DNA of 64,000 bases, from NCBI GenBank assembly GCA_911728435.2, contig OU452199.1:10798860-10862859 (forward strand), in the 5' to 3' direction. Within the stretch, counting starts at the first letter, position 1; each line of letters opens with the position of its first letter. The stretch comes from Apoderus coryli (Eukaryota; Arthropoda; Insecta; Coleoptera; Attelabidae). Position numbers and translations under genes: made by a program. This document shows positions 1 to 13,797 of this stretch, one piece after another. The notes beneath the pieces are model-generated. The model was not told where the DNA came from. It searched no databases and saw only the letters and a list, made by a program, of their open reading frames with translations.

Positions 1-1800
1 GTAAGAATTTTATAACAACGTACAGAATGAATAATGGCAGGCACTTCTAAATGCATACATCATTATAGCACGGATCGCTGGCAGACTGTTTTTACAAAAC
101 AAGAACTGCTCTTCTTTCACTTTCTTTTATATAAATGGATAAGCGTAAACGAACAATACTAAGTATAAGACATTTTTATTAGCTTGTCAAATTTTAAGTA
201 TCAGGTCCAATCTACAGTTTAATAATAATGTCTATGTGTGCCTCAGCTTCTTTGCATGTCGAGCTATTTTGTTAAATATGCAATCAAAAAAATCATAATT
301 TCAATGGCTAAAATGTAATTAACTATGATTTTAAGATGACCAATTAATTATATTAGACCAAGCGGCTGTACTCAGGAGTTCTGAATCAATAAATATATGA
401 GGAATCAACAGAGACAAAGACTATCGTTCAGGTAAATCTTTGCAGGAATGAGAGCAGCTGCAACATTAAATAAAATTGGGTTTGGGTTAAAGTAGTGATC
501 TCTACAGGTAATTTACCGAAATTCCGAGATTTCGATAAATGAGGCAAAATGGTGTATTAATTAATAACAATATCCTAAAATTTATTTAAAAAAACGGAAG
601 AAATTTTGAAGTTGGCTTATATTTTTTGAAAAGGTATGATAAAACAAAATACCCATTCTTAAATCAACTTTTTATTCTGAACGTGAAAGTGGCAGATACT
701 GGCGCCACAATTCGTTTTCCGTAAATTACGCGAGTAGTTACGCATAGGAACTTCGCGTCTAATAGAACAGAACAGAAAAAAAGATCCCGCATACACTTTA
801 TAGATTTTAGTTTTGTTTGAACAAATAAATATTGTTTATCGCTTATTATTAATATTTTGTTAATACGCTGAGAAAATAGTTTTTTTGCAATATTTTCCTG
901 CAAATAATTTTAATAAAAAAGCATCAATTTGAATATTTAATTTAATCTTATTTTAATATAACAGGTAAATATGTCATACGTGACATACATAATGCATAAT
1001 TTTATTTCATATTTTTATGATTGCAATTAATATTAATATATTGTTTTAACATTAAGCACATTGATAATTGCTAAATGAAAACCTGAAAAATGTAATACGA
1101 GGGCTGTTTTTTGTTCTGTTCAGACCCATTAACACAAAAACAATCTTAAACCTTTTTTTTTTTTTTTAAGAGCTGTTATGCTGGCATAATCAGTCACTAA
1201 CTTAGTTTTAAATACAGCTTATACAGTACCGAAGCAGTTCTTCAACTTAACGTCGCAAGTTTGATGGTTTTGAAGCCAAATATTAGTCCTCATATTCCAC
1301 GCAGGCGCATTTCACAAGGTCTTTCTTTCATTCATAAAATCAGTTTACGTGCTAAAGGCCGACGGATCCGGCTTTAAAATAGGCACATGCGTAAGAAAAA
1401 ATACTGTAAATATTAGATCTATAATGTAGGCATTTGCAGCGATAGTTCTGACAGTATTTTAAATTTTATGTACTTGGTACTTTTATTATTTACTCTGGGG
1501 ATTGGGTCCAGATTTAGTAAACACTTAATAGTATAAAATCTAGATAAAAAAATACGATGCTACCGAAATTCAGTTCGTAACAATAGCAGAAAAATTAAAA
1601 TAATAAAGAACACTTACAATTTACAAACACCTTATATGCACTTCATAGTATAATATCTATAACAGAAAAATAAAATAAATCAACAAATAAATAAAATTAC
1701 ACATAAATTCCGCTTTTGTAAACTTTATAATCCTTCTTTGAACTCTCTGATAAAAAATGCTTTAAAATGATGTATCACTCGACCCCCTACTGCTATTTGT
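1..1800. other. AT-rich non-coding DNA, no gene seen
   Basis: No supported gene. The only open frames are short, lack recognisable domains and sit in AT-rich sequence, as expected by chance. A short poly-T run lies near 1151-1168. I see no splice-bordered exon with protein similarity that I recognise. Confidence 0.6.
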
Positions 1801-1804
1801 AATT

Positions 1805-2066
1805 TTGGCGGTTGTGTCACACGCCTTAAGCGATTACAACAAAAAACTCACGGGTTCATCCTAAGATTCCCCCAAACTCCTACACCAAAATTTAGCTCAA
1901 TTGGTTAAAGCATGTGGAAGAATACTTACAGACACAGAGACAGATTTTTATCTGGAAATGGTCTTAATCGTCTCGAGGAACTTCAAAATGGTTATATCCG
2001 TCTTCATCGCTTTTTTTTGCGCGTTCACAATACTTTCCCTGTGCGGGAAAGTAAAAATGAACCGGT
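1805..2066 (+). repeat. Dispersed repeat, copy A (second copy near 59296-59556)
   Basis: This stretch closely matches 59296-59556 in the same orientation. Shared blocks include 'gggttcatcc', 'cccccaaactc', 'caccaaaatttagctcaatt', a run of CAGA-type repeats, 'aggaacttcaaaatg', 'atatccgtctt' and 'gcgggaaagtaaaa'. The block 'tagctcaattggttaaagc' resembles a tRNA D-arm or A-box. The short open frame across it (1901-2107) is conserved only as repeat DNA and is not a gene. It is probably a SINE or the 3' untranslated end of a non-LTR element; the class is uncertain. Edges are approximate. Confidence 0.75.
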
Positions 2067-2069
2067 GGA

Positions 2070-5000
2070 TAGACCAAGTTGAAACAGTTTTCAAGTTTTT
2101 ACACTGATACTGGCATATCATTGTACGGTATCGTCAAACAAAAATACATCATTGCCTCAAATAATGTGAAGACAATTATTTAAATAAATAAATAAAATGG
2201 TATTATTTTTTCCAATTTTTGACGTTTTAAGGTTACAGTAAAGTTATATAAACCAAAAGACGGTCACAAAATATAAATATAATCAGTTACACTAATCTAA
2301 AATAATATAAATAAGAAGGTTTAAGAAAAACGAAAAATAATAATAAAGAAAATTATCAGATATTGTGATCGCACTATCTGACAAAATAGAGGGTTGAAAT
2401 GAACGTTGTCAAAGTCTCGTAAGCACAGATCGGGCCATTATCCACACCACTCAGCTCAGGACTACGCCAATCGTATATTTTTAAAAAACAATGTTTTTAA
2501 TATCGAGCATTATCACAGGCAGACATAATCAGCAAAAAATGCAATAGGCAATGGAAACCTATATTGAAATTCTTTTAATTCATAATGATAAACTTCTTTA
2601 TTTATCTGATACACATATATCCCAAATGACACAATTTACTGACCGTGTTAACCAAAGCAGTTGAATATTTCAACCGTCGCGGTAGTAGGTATACTTTTGC
2701 CTCACTAATGCTTGTTACTCTTTTTTGACAGAAGTGATTTTTGACATACTTCATGAATCAAAATGGCGCTTAAGATTTATTTGACAGCTGTTTATAATAA
2801 TTAAACCCGTCAGCTAGCTCTCAAATAATCTGAACATAAGAAGCAGCACATACGAGATGTAGAAACTAAAATATACAAATGTTAAACAATAATTAAGTAC
2901 TATTTTTACCGATTATTCATTGAGCAATAATACAATAATATTTAGTATAAGTACATTTGTAAGAGAAAGTTTACGAAATTAGTTGGCTATTTAGAATAAT
3001 AAAATTTATATATTAATATTTCAAAACAATTTTCAATACTACGTAATCATGAATAGGATAATATTATATGGAGAAACTATTAGAAAAGATCGTAAAAAGT
3101 AAGTCTCATAATGGTCATTTTGTACATTTATTGTTAATAGCTGTATAAATATTATATTGTTTTAAGAAAATCTATTAATTTGAAACTAGTATTTATGTAG
3201 GTATATGAAATTAATTCTTAAATAACTGTTGTTAATAAACAACATGATGTTGTTTTCGGGGGATTTTTGTCTTATTACACGTAATTGTAGGTGCTTATTA
3301 TTGTTATTAAGCGAAACAATCCGCAGCATAATAATATTTCTTTTTATTAACTAAATTGTAATTCATAGATGTATTAAATATCAGATTTTAAAATAAGTGC
3401 TAACTCTGATAAAAATGAGTCATCATTATATATTAATTTTTCATTATAAAACACAAATTAGATTTGTAAACAATGAATCAAAAAAACTTGCTAATTGAAT
3501 TCCTATTTTGCTTGATATATTTCCTAAATTAATATCAAGATAATGGTTAAGCATTCCAACGGTAACTCCGTTAGCTTGCCAAATTTAAATCAATAATAAA
3601 TCAATGGGACAATACCTATTTGTATTATATTTGAGATATAATATTAGGTAGGTACTTTATAGCAGTTTTTCAACATTTGCATTTACATTAATGGAGATGT
3701 ATTTCCATTTGTCAGGACTTACATTTTCGAAAAATGATAATTATATTGATTGATTTTATTTCCGATCCGTGATATACTTTTTTTGTAGGATTTGTGGGTA
3801 ATAGGGCAACACAATTGAGTTACAATAATACATTTAAAGTCAGTAACGTTTCGTGATTTAATTTTTATATCTAGGCTTTCTTCTATTAAAGTATTCTGTC
3901 AAAAAATGGAAATTTAACTACGAAACTTTGCTGACTTTAAATAAAATGTTGCAACTTTATTTGATTGCCCTCTTATCCACGAGTTTTACAAAACAAACAT
4001 ATTTTTTTAACATTTATTTTAAGTAGGTATATACAAAAAACCACTTCAGTAGTAAAGCTTAAAAACAGTTTTAAAAGGAAATTTTTCAATAAAAATTAAG
4101 ATATAAAATTTGAAATAAATTAAGGTAAATAAATCGGTAAACTTTGTATAGAAAGACATATTATGTACTATATACTTACTCAAATATGTATAAATAATGG
4201 TTTAGTGCTATGCAGATAACTGCCAATTTAATTACATTTTGGATTGCCACATTTTATTACATTACATTAATGTAAATATTTTGATGTTCAATGATATTGA
4301 CTGACATTCCTGAAATAATTACCCACGTATTAACTAATACTACTTTGCTATTGATATATCTATCGGGAATAGAATAACTTTGCCGAAAAACTGCCATAAT
4401 ATATTTCAAAGATTCATTAACAAACTATTAGAATAAAATTCGATCTGAGTTTGACGTAACATTTACTAACACAATTTTTTAAAGCTCTAAGATTTACAAG
4501 GTGTAAATAAATATAAAGCAAAAAAAATTAAGATGTGATTCTTTGTTAAAAATAGGGTTCTTTTATATATCAAAAAATAGCTACCCCTGTTTATATACAG
4601 GTCCCTAAAGAATGCGCCTCAAAAGTAATTTTTTATTCTTAAAAACAAAAAAAAAATTCAATTAAGTGGGCAGTTTCTGTAATTGAGAAGATATTCAATA
4701 AAATATTTGGTGGTCTTCGCCTATGTTGGCAAGGGTTAGACAAAGCCTCCCCTAAAATTTATTTTGTACATAGGATTTTTCGTTATTCATATCATAATAC
4801 TTAAAAATGTATTCCTTCTAGATAGCTGGATTTAATCTAAACAAATAAGGTCTCTTGTTAGTTTCCCTTAAATTTAATGATTTCTGAGACAACAAAATTA
4901 TTTATTATCATTTACATGGTATGATTCGCAAAGGACCGAATTTCAATCGAACTTGAATTTATCTATGGTAGGTGTCATTGTGACAACTGTTTTTGATTAA

Positions 5001-5379
5001 TGTAAATTATGTTGCAGTTAGTGTTATTTACTGTTAGTAAGTGTAAGTTTTTACGTCCAAAAATTATTAACTATCACGTTATTGCTTATTAACTTTAGGT
5101 ACTCCTTGGAATTTTGTAAAATATTTTCATCTGATTTGCAGAAGAGAGAACAATTTTTAGAAATATCAATTTTTACTTGTCCATAATCGCTATTTGTGGT
5201 ATATCTCTTTATAATCTTTTGATAATCAAAATGTTTTGTCGTGAATTGTTATCTTCGTCCGTTGTTCACGGCAAAAATCTCTGCTAGTTCGCAATATATA
5301 CGAGCATTGTTTTACTTTTACATATAGTGGCCAAATAAAAGAGTAGCTTTTAAAGACGTTATTGCTTTTCAAAAATTAA
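2070..5379. other. AT-rich non-coding DNA, no gene seen
   Basis: About 3.3 kb of AT-rich sequence without a recognisable exon, repeat pair or RNA gene. Homopolymer runs and short AT palindromes only. Confidence 0.6.
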
Positions 5380-5690
5380 TGCATACCTTTGCATGTGCTC
5401 GAAGCAACTCTTGAAGTAGTGGTTCTACTCGATTGAGGGTACAGTCAAAACTCTGTTTTTAGAACGTGATGACTGAAACCTTTGATGATGAATTTACCAC
5501 CAGTGTGTCTTAGTCTCGCGATATGTCACATGTTGATCCTCCTTAAAGGTCTTGATCATAGCATGGACATTTTCCTGGGAAACTACCGTTTTTTGCCCAC
5601 CTGTCTTTGGATCGTCACTAACACTCACCCGTCCGCGTTTGCATACTCCATACCGACGAAAGTTGTCGACTAATGTCGTGCTTCACTGCC
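5380..5690 (-). pseudogene. Mariner-type transposase N-terminal relic
   Basis: Read on the minus strand, the segment gives a peptide like the helix-turn-helix N-terminal region of mariner transposases: a stretch resembling RGRVSVSDDPKTG, then KTVVSQENVHAMIKTFKEDQ and HVTYRE. The frame is then lost and stop codons follow. No catalytic DD(E/D) core is visible and no inverted ends were found. The plus-strand open frame at 5482-5673 is its shadow. It is a short, inactive fragment of a family distinct from the copies near 8, 12 and 32 kb. The family match is from memory of mariner proteins. Confidence 0.6.
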
Positions 5691-7105
5691 GAAGATAATT
5701 TTATTATATTTTTGTTAACTGAATCTTATATACATCATCCATCTATGTATATTTAGTTTATATTATTTTACTCCATCACTCAGTATTCCATTCTGTTCTA
5801 TATACAATAATTATTATTCTCAAAATTTGTGCTGCAATTTCTAATGCTACCAACCACGGAGTGGCATTTCCATGGAGCCATTTTTGGGAGAGAACATTGT
5901 GTGCTTTATTAGTCTAGACATTTATTTTATTGCCATATTGGTGCTTTCTTCACAGAACTCAAACAATTTCATATATTTATATTTTACTTCCTCTACTGTT
6001 AATAATAGATGTTGTACCCTTCAAAAAGGTGTTGTATAAGTAGTACATTTATATCTAATAAATCTTCTATTGAGATGTAATAAAGTTAGAAATTTATAGC
6101 GGTAACTTTCTTTGTATTGCTAAAGAGAAACAAGTTTGTATTGAACTATGTTTTTGATTCGATGGGCTTCACTGGGTTTTATGGTGGTAGTTTTGTATGA
6201 AAATATTTTATATTTTTATTAGGCATCCAATTTTTATAGCATATGAAATACTTTCTGATACTGAATATCGTGAATTCATCTCTTACTTGGCTTTAAATAA
6301 CTTGACTCTGAAAATAGTATAATTAGGTATTGTTTCAAACGATTTAATTGGATGTTTTAATCCGGTCAGCAGAACTAACAAGTGAACTTATAATAGATTT
6401 GGCGCTATTACAAAAAGTTGATTTAACTTGAATTGAGATTTTGCTATGTAGATGTGAATTTTGTGCAGTTTTTAGCTTGTTTATATAAGTGTGTTTATGT
6501 GTGATTAATTCTGTGTCTTCTTCCACTTCATTCTGTTTCGTCTAGTTGTATATTAAAAAAAATCATAAATACGTGGAGAGGAAAAAAATCTAGTGGAAGA
6601 AGCGAACCCTACCTTGTTCTCTATGGTAGAAATTATAGACATTAGACGCATTTTAATTGTTGAATATCTACTTTTATTTTCGACATATTTCGCCTTATTT
6701 TAACTTCTGCGTTCAAATGTTTTAAGTCATGTTATCAAATATTTTTGAAAATTTTGTTTGTATATTTTTTACTCTTACTGTACAGGGTGGGCAAATTTCG
6801 ATGTTTTTATACGGTACAGCCTAAACCGTAATAGATAGAGCGAAACTAAGTGACGCGTCCGTTCGATTTTTTTGAGCTTAGTTTAATGGCGTAATGGGAG
6901 CGCGGCTAACTTGATTAGTTTTCTTTATACAGGACGTTTTTCATTTTTTGTAATTTTCTTTTTTCCTTTATATTTCGGTTGTTATTAGAGTTACGGGAAA
7001 AGTGTTTTCATAAAGTTAGAGATAATTGCATGCCTAACGCAGTGGCGTATCAAGCATTTTTTTCGAAGTCCCATTGTTCAAGATATCGCTATCAACTTTG
7101 TTTTC
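5691..7105. other. AT-rich non-coding DNA with one solitary 'CAGGGTG' end
   Basis: No gene seen. At about 6782 the sequence 'tacagggtgggcaaatttcg' resembles the terminal inverted repeat start of the CAGGGTG-type mariner elements found elsewhere in the window, but no matching opposite end was found. The small open frames at 6344-6526 and 6979-7176 have no recognisable content. Confidence 0.5.
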
Positions 7106-7109
7106 TTAA

Positions 7110-8507
7110 ATGGGACACCCTATATATTAAAGCGTCAGTAGATTCCAAATTTCATTCCCTTTACAACAATGTATGACAACTAGCATTTAGTAAAACTTAA
7201 TAAAAATAAATAAAAACCTTATTTTATGCATGTTTGCAAATTAAATTAAAATTTATTAAGTTCATCATTAAAATTCTTAATGATGTTAATTGTTTCAATG
7301 TTTTATTCAGCACAAGAAAAATGCTAATGTTGCAGCTGAAACGTGCTGCAACTGATACCCAGAAACAACACAGCATTATACAAAAATATTAGGTTAAAAG
7401 AAAACTTATTAATTATGGTTCATTTACAAAATTCAGATATAAAACGTATGATTAAACATATTCAGAAAAAATAAGTGTTCATGTTATTGCAGCTGAAATT
7501 GATAATCTGACAATTTTAAGTGTGGTAGAAAAAAAAATTAAAATTAAACTAAACTGATCTTAAAGTATACCTAAATGTTCAAAATGTTGTCCATTATATC
7601 GAATACACATATTACACCTCTTATCAATACTTCTAATAGCATTATAAACATGAATGTTTGAAACTGAATTTATCCATTGTCTGAAATTTTCTTTTAATTC
7701 TTCAATAGTATGACTTTTAGTTTTTTAAACTTTATCTTTTACATGTCCCCATAAAAAAAATCACATGGTGATCTATCCAAATAACATTTGAAAAAAAAAT
7801 TGGATTTTCTCTCACCTTGGCTCGATACCAATTGCAAAATTCTACTTGCCGGTCCGGATCATTTGGTTGTACTAGGTTTTACGAATTGCGAAAGGTCGGA
7901 ACTTATGCTTTTTTAAAATATGGAGCGCACCCGGCGACGGGATATGCGCACCTTCTATTTCAATTTGTCTGCTCGAAATTGTCGGATTATCAATAACAGC
8001 TGCAATGATATTAATATTTACTTCTTCTGCATCTGCGCAATTATAAGTTTTAGGTCTTGCTTGTGTAAATGATCCAGAATTAATAAGGTTTTCATTTAAC
8101 GTTCCAAATATGTTTCTATGGGGCTGTCTTCTTTCTGGGTATCGGTTGTAGTAGGTTTCAGATGCAGCATTAGCATCATTATTACATTGAATAAAGCATT
8201 GCACCATTTCAAATTTTGCAAAATTTTCGTAAGACATTTCAGTTCCGTAATAAACTGTTAACTAACGAATGCTTTAATTAACGAATGCTTTAATTAATGA
8301 ATTCTGCCAATAATTATTATCATTTGACAAATACATTAATAAATGACAGTATCAATAATTTTTTATTTGACATTAATTTTTTCCAATAAGACACAAGCCT
8401 ACTTAAAATTTACTTACTAAATATGTAGCTTTACTTGTCATACATCGTTGTAAAGGGAATGATGAAGTTTGGAATCTACTGACGCTTTAATATACAGGGT
8501 GTCCCAT
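7110..8507 (-). mobile_element. Internally deleted mariner-like element with long inverted ends
   Basis: A 1.4-kb element bounded by inverted repeats starting 'atgggacaccctatatatta' on the left and its near-complement ending at 8507. The arms match imperfectly for roughly 80-95 bp, including 'aagcgtcagtagattccaaa'. TTAA flanks both ends (7106-7109 and 8508-8511), which can be read either as a TTAA duplication or as the TA duplication usual for Tc1/mariner. Inside, on the minus strand, lies a helix-turn-helix transposase N-terminus (7872-8237), then a broken C-terminal segment down to about 7560. The catalytic middle is missing. It is a non-autonomous deletion derivative. Confidence 0.85.
7872..8237 (-). 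pseudogene. Transposase N-terminal fragment, mariner-like with DUF4817-type helix-turn-helix
   Basis: An uninterrupted 121-residue frame with an ATG start at 8237. Residues 1-50 match the helix-turn-helix domain of insect mariner-like transposases (VQCFIQCNNDANAAS, YYNRYPERRQPH, IFGTLNENLINSGSF). Residues 75-121 cover the second DNA-binding segment ending LHILKKHKFRPFAIRKT. The frame stops at 7872, where intact relatives continue into the catalytic domain. After the stop the minus strand still reads like NDPDRQVEFCNWYRAK and then jumps to a C-terminal segment resembling EELKENFRQWINS. The DDE core is therefore deleted. It cannot be an active transposase, but the retained DNA-binding part could in principle still bind its ends. 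Confidence 0.8.
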
Positions 8508-8511
8508 TTAA

Positions 8512-11500
8512 TTATTTCTAATGTGTTTAATAAATTAGTATATTTTTCCAAAAGAAATTAAATTAATTGAAAAACTAAACATTTTTTCGAAACATCTTTT
8601 AAAAATTTCGTAAATGGGATCTATTTATATCACTCAACGTATAAATTGATTGAATAGTAAACGATGCTTTAAAATTTGGAAAATTGATAAAGCTCCAAGT
8701 AAATAAACCATAATGAAGCATAACGCATATCTGCAAAGTAAAACCAAGGTAAACCAAATGCCGTAATTTTGTTAAAATTGCCACAAAGCATTTCTACTTT
8801 ACTACTTATTTATTGAAGCCATTTCTTCATTTTTGAATATGTTCTTTTCCTTCATAAATTAAAATATAGGTACAGGGTGTTCTATTTAAACTCTCGATGT
8901 TGCTATCGATTTGGAGTAGAAGCGGCAATACCGCATGGTCAAAAATACTTTTATACCGTAGATCAATTTTCAAAATGATCCGTTATTTAGTTCTCCATCA
9001 ACCGTGGGACACCGCGTATAATAAACGATTTTATTCGAAAAACTGCGATCGCGCATGCTAATTGAGGAAGACTTTATAGAACTTTACCAAATTATTATTT
9101 ATTAACTACAAGTAAAACAGAAAGTCCATATAAGTTAAAAGAATTCTTTGAATGTTTTTTCAAATCATTTTTATTTAGACACCAGTTTTTTTTAAATAAA
9201 AGTCTGTGCCTCTGTAAAACATGCAAAAATCATCAATCAGATCCAGCTTTTAATAGCATTAGCGAGAGCGTAAAACCGTTCCAGTGCTGGTTAAAATGTT
9301 GATTAAAAATTTTTGTACACACGTCTCAGATATTAATTTTTCTCTCTTTTTATTTTGTCTTAAATCCATTTTTAGAACATCGTTTATGTTTGATATTTCA
9401 AACACACAAAGATAGCCCAATTTAATTTTTGTCATAGCGATACGCCACAGTGTAACATGTGTACCGTCTGATAGACAAGAACATTCGGTGTCTTATTAAT
9501 AAAACTGAAAATAACTCTTGGATACAGAGTGAAACGATTTTTTTTTTCAAATTTAACAACCTCATAATCTGATTAGAATTTAGATTTCTATTATATTTCT
9601 CTAAACTGGATCAGTATACTCTGGCAATCGGGAGATTTGGGTTCAAATGTGGATTTTTTTTATTCGTGCATGCTAGCGAAAGGAAGATATTCAACAAACT
9701 TGAGAGTGACATTATGGATATTATATTATACAAATTACATCTAGAACAGTTCGTTACATGATGTAACCCAACTCATGTTTCCAACCTTAATAGCATAGGT
9801 ATTTGTTTTTGCTGTAGTGATATACAGGGTGTTTCGTCAAGAGTGGGAAATTGTGAAACTGGAGATTCCTTAAATGATTTCATGTAATTCGAAGTCAAGG
9901 TACCTACTCACTACACTTAAGAAGCTTTATGTTTAAAGCACTAAAACCCTTCTCAAAATGTTCAATCGGGGTCAGTACCATTTAACTATTTTCACAACAA
10001 CAAAATTTACTTTTAATGCAGTATATTTAACGGCATTGAAGCCAGTTTCTAGTTTTGCAAGCATAAAAACAGCTTGAATTAATTGTATATACCAAGAGCA
10101 TACACGGTTTCAAATAGTCGATTGGTCCGTGATAGAAAAAACGATAAAAATCAGGTCAACATTTATTTATTTCCAAAATTTGTTGACTTACAATGTTTAC
10201 TGTTAGTAGTAAAGTGTTCATCCTGTAAATAATCAGTGTTGTTTTAAAACCAGACTGCATCTTTTTATAATAGCCGTTAATCAAATACACACCTACGTGA
10301 CCATCTATCATCTCAGTTGGCCTGCATGCTTAAAACAAAGATGGATTTGTCGCCACCAAAATATGTTTTCTGCATGCGAATATATGTATGCAAGTTATTA
10401 TTATTCTTAGAAAGTGAATAAATATATAATTGCATATGTTTATTAACGGCGGAGGACGTAGACATATGCTGTTTGTCTGCAGTCCAAAACCAAAACTTAT
10501 CTTACAAGTATGAACTATTAATATATTCTCGAACTTGGTGGCGTTACAAATTTTGTTTAATTTGTTTGTATTCTACTTAGTGTGGTTGACCTAGATAACG
10601 TATAAATTGACTTCATACAATTATTATCGTGACATAGGTCAGTAAAAGATGTTAAGAATTAACAGATTAGCATTAGCAGATTCTTTGTCTCGAGTTTCCC
10701 TAAAAATGTTTCTCTTCTAAATTATTTAGCTCATTCGGTATACCTATTGTATAAAAAGATACACGTAATACGGAAGCTTACTAGGTATAGTACCTACTTA
10801 TAAGTCAGGAGTTTTTAGAAACTAATTTTTTGTTCTAACCTCTATAGTTTCTGAAATAAAGCAGTGGTCCCTCAAAAACAGGCCACCCGGCATAACCAGA
10901 AGTTAGTTTTTAAAGAACATCTGAAAGGAGAACATTAAGAAATATGGAAACCGCATAACAGATTTGGGAAAAATAGAAGGTTTTATACTATAAGCAAAAA
11001 CTAATATCAATACAATAAATTATTTCTTCTGTTTTGGTAAATTCACCAAATACTACAATGAAATTAATTCAGCAGTGGCAAGGGCACAGGATTTAAATAT
11101 AGTTTAGTTTCTTTTGATGTCTCCGCGTCTCGTTCTGCACACGATTCGTAACGGCTGTGTGGGACATTTGGCGGATGGCGTTCGTATGGAATTAACTGAA
11201 TCGAAATACTTCCTTTTTGTTTGTATTTTGTTTCGACAAAATTCATTATGTATGGAACTTATATAGCTAACAATTAACAAAAATAAAAGCGTAGATGTGA
11301 ATGTATTTGTTTCATTTTTGTATGAATATTTCGATAAAAGAGCACCGTACAAATAGCATAGAAACTCAGCTGAAGCCATGGAAATATTCTTTTGAATAAA
11401 TTATGATAATTAGCGCAAATGGAATACAATTTGAATGTTTTAGTTGTAAACTCAAAACAAATAATTTGAAATACCTAATCTATATCAAAAAGTAGAATGC

Positions 11501-11569
11501 AAAATTTGATATTTTTTAAATTAGGTACTGCCAAGAAAAATTATTAATTAATTGGTAAGTGCGAATGAA
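8512..11569. other. AT-rich non-coding DNA with two unpaired 'CAGGGTGT' ends
   Basis: No gene seen. Sequences near 8873 ('acagggtgttctatttaaac') and 9825 ('acagggtgtttcgtcaagag') look like left ends of CAGGGTG-type DNA elements. I could not find complementary right ends, so they are probably truncated copies. Minus-strand open frames at 11064-11379 show no recognisable domain and overlap each other in different frames. Confidence 0.5.
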
Positions 11570-12829
11570 CAGGGTGATTACGTATATTTTACTCAATAGC
11601 TATCTCCGTTAGTTTTGATCACACAGTATAATTTGAATTAGCAAAGTTGTATTATTTTTTCTAAATCGTCAGATTATAGTGCCAGAAATGACGTATGTCA
11701 ATTCATTGTCAAATTTCAGAAATATCATTAGTTATTTGAAATTGATTTTGTATGTATGCATTTTGTTTTGTTATCCGTATAGATTATATTCTGAATTCAA
11801 ATATATATATAGGCTTTATTGGGGTTATGTTTAGTAGTTTTCAAAAAAATATGCATTTTTTGCAGCTATGCTATTTATTTGTTTTTACCAAAGTTGCCAT
11901 CGATATGAAAAAAAAATAAATGTTGCTCTGATCCACAGTGAGATTTAAATTTGTTCATAATTTTATTTTATTTAGTTAAAATGATCTATTTTGAGGTACA
12001 AAAAGTCAATCTTGTGTGACTTTTTATCAAAAGTAATTTAAATCAACGTTTGGCCCGTGAGGAATATAGACGACTTTATCTTAACAGGGAAACTCCTAGT
12101 GCCAGAACATTTCTCAATTTGAATGATCTGAGATGGGCAAACAAAAATGATTATAATTTTGTATACCCATGTTACGCCAGTTCGAAGAAAATCTTGATTT
12201 TTTTAATCAAATTCGTTGGACTGAGGTTTAAGCTGGCTACTTTAAGAAATTTGCATTTTTGGACAGCGAAAAATCCTAGAAACACTGTATCACTGAAGAG
12301 ATCTGGCCGAGAGTCGATAGATGTTTGGGGCGGTATAGTCAAGAACCGGGTTATACAAAAATTATTTTATAACATGTCTCGATACTTGGAGCTCCATCAA
12401 AATGAAATAGAAGAAGGAACTAATATGCTGCCTTTTAAGTATATCTAGAAACTTAATCTCCTCATAGTGTTTTAGCCGTTTGAGAAAACATGAATGCTAA
12501 TTACAACATGTGTATTGTCCGAAACGGGACCATTCTTTGGCCTCCTAACAGTCCTGACTTAACTCTATTGGACACTTTTTTTTTGGGGATATTTAAAATC
12601 GAAAGTTTATATATGGCCCGCCCCCAAAAAATTCAAATAAAAATAGAGCAAGAAACTGATATTCTTAATAACCAACGCGAAGTATTAAGAAGAATCCTGG
12701 ACAATTTAGTAATAAGATATAAATTATGTGTAAATGCAAATGGGGATTTTGACAATTTCTTAATTTGCTATTTATTTCAGTTTAGTTCAGTCATCAAAAT
12801 TAACGGAGATAGCATACGTGATCACCCTG
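11570..12829 (+). mobile_element. Decayed mariner-like element with CAGGGTGAT inverted ends
   Basis: The left end 'cagggtgattacgtat' followed by 'agctatctccgttagttttg' is matched by its inverted complement at 12793-12829 (atcaaaattaacggagatag, then 'atcaccctg'). The flanks are AA on the left and TA on the right, so the TA target duplication is only half preserved. The 1.26-kb interior carries a plus-strand transposase relic from about 12045 to 12780. It is inactive. Confidence 0.8.
12045..12780 (+). pseudogene. Mariner-like transposase relic
   Basis: Fragments of one transposase are spread over shifting frames. Near 12050 the reading LAREEYRRLYLNRETPSART matches the helix-turn-helix segment. 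Near 12195 a piece reads like FFNQIRWTE, the position of the first catalytic aspartate. Near 12250-12340 RNLHFWTAKNPR and IDVWGGIVKNRVI match the middle domain. Near 12535 LWPPNSPDLTLLDTFFLG matches the PPxSPDLxPLDFFLWG motif before the last catalytic residue. The open frames at 12050-12448 and 12490-12849 together span it, with a deletion after the first segment and at least one frameshift. It is clearly dead. Confidence 0.75.
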
Positions 12830-12834
12830 TAGAG

Positions 12835-13797
12835 TTAGCAGGAAAATGAAAACAATACATAGCTTCTCTATATTTAAAAAAATTCTAGGATGATAATTAA
12901 CTCATTTTGAAATTGAAAAGTCAAAACAGCAGATCAGTGTAAATGGTTTCACATGATTTGTGAATATGTTAAAATGTTAATAATTGAGCTATTGAGCAAA
13001 AAGGACAATAAATAGTTTTAAATTAAATTATGTTGATTTCTGTTGTTTAAATTATGGTAGCAAAATTTACAGATATGCTAACACGATCCAAATCATAATT
13101 TTAGTTTCAGTGCTAGAAAATGTATCCCTGAGTTTAGATTATTTGTATTATTTGAAAATATAAACTGGTTGAGTTAGTTAATATTATTAATTAAAACAGT
13201 GATCCATTGCAGATAAAATTGTATAACTTTTTCTGTAGACATTTTGTATTACGATGACCTTCAAAATAACGACTATAGTAGTTTTAGGAACTTGCGTGAC
13301 ACTGTATTATCGTAACACTGTCTAAGCAACCTTTAGACTAATTTGTTATTTTTGAACATAAGTATTTACGGTTATACTCATACTTGCGATTAACTCAATT
13401 TGGAATATAGATAGGTTTCTCATATATGACCTCATATTAAAAAATACGACAATATCAATATTTGTTAGAACTGCTGTTAAACATGTATTAGTTTTTAATA
13501 TTTTGATGCACAAAAAGATTTTGTTATTTAATTCACATTTTCTTACCTATTATATTGCTACGTAAAATAGTAGTTTAATAGTCTACGTAAAGCCTTTTGT
13601 AAACTTATTTAAACTAAGTATTAATTTTAAATTAAATATATTGAGTAGATACTACGAATCAAATTGAGAAAGTACGTGCTCCAAGAAATAGGTTTCATTA
13701 TATGTCTTAGCAAAATACCAGTCGCAAGACTCGTCAGGTTGCCGCGAAGCTGACAATTATGCTTTTGATATTGCGTTCATGGATATGTTGTATGTAC
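12835..13797. other. AT-rich non-coding DNA, no gene seen
   Basis: Nothing recognisable; AT-rich sequence with scattered short open frames only. Confidence 0.6.

Noticed and set aside
8873..9840. Two CAGGGTGT sequences as ends of one element
   Set aside because: Both have the same orientation and their following bases differ, so they cannot be the two ends of one TIR element.
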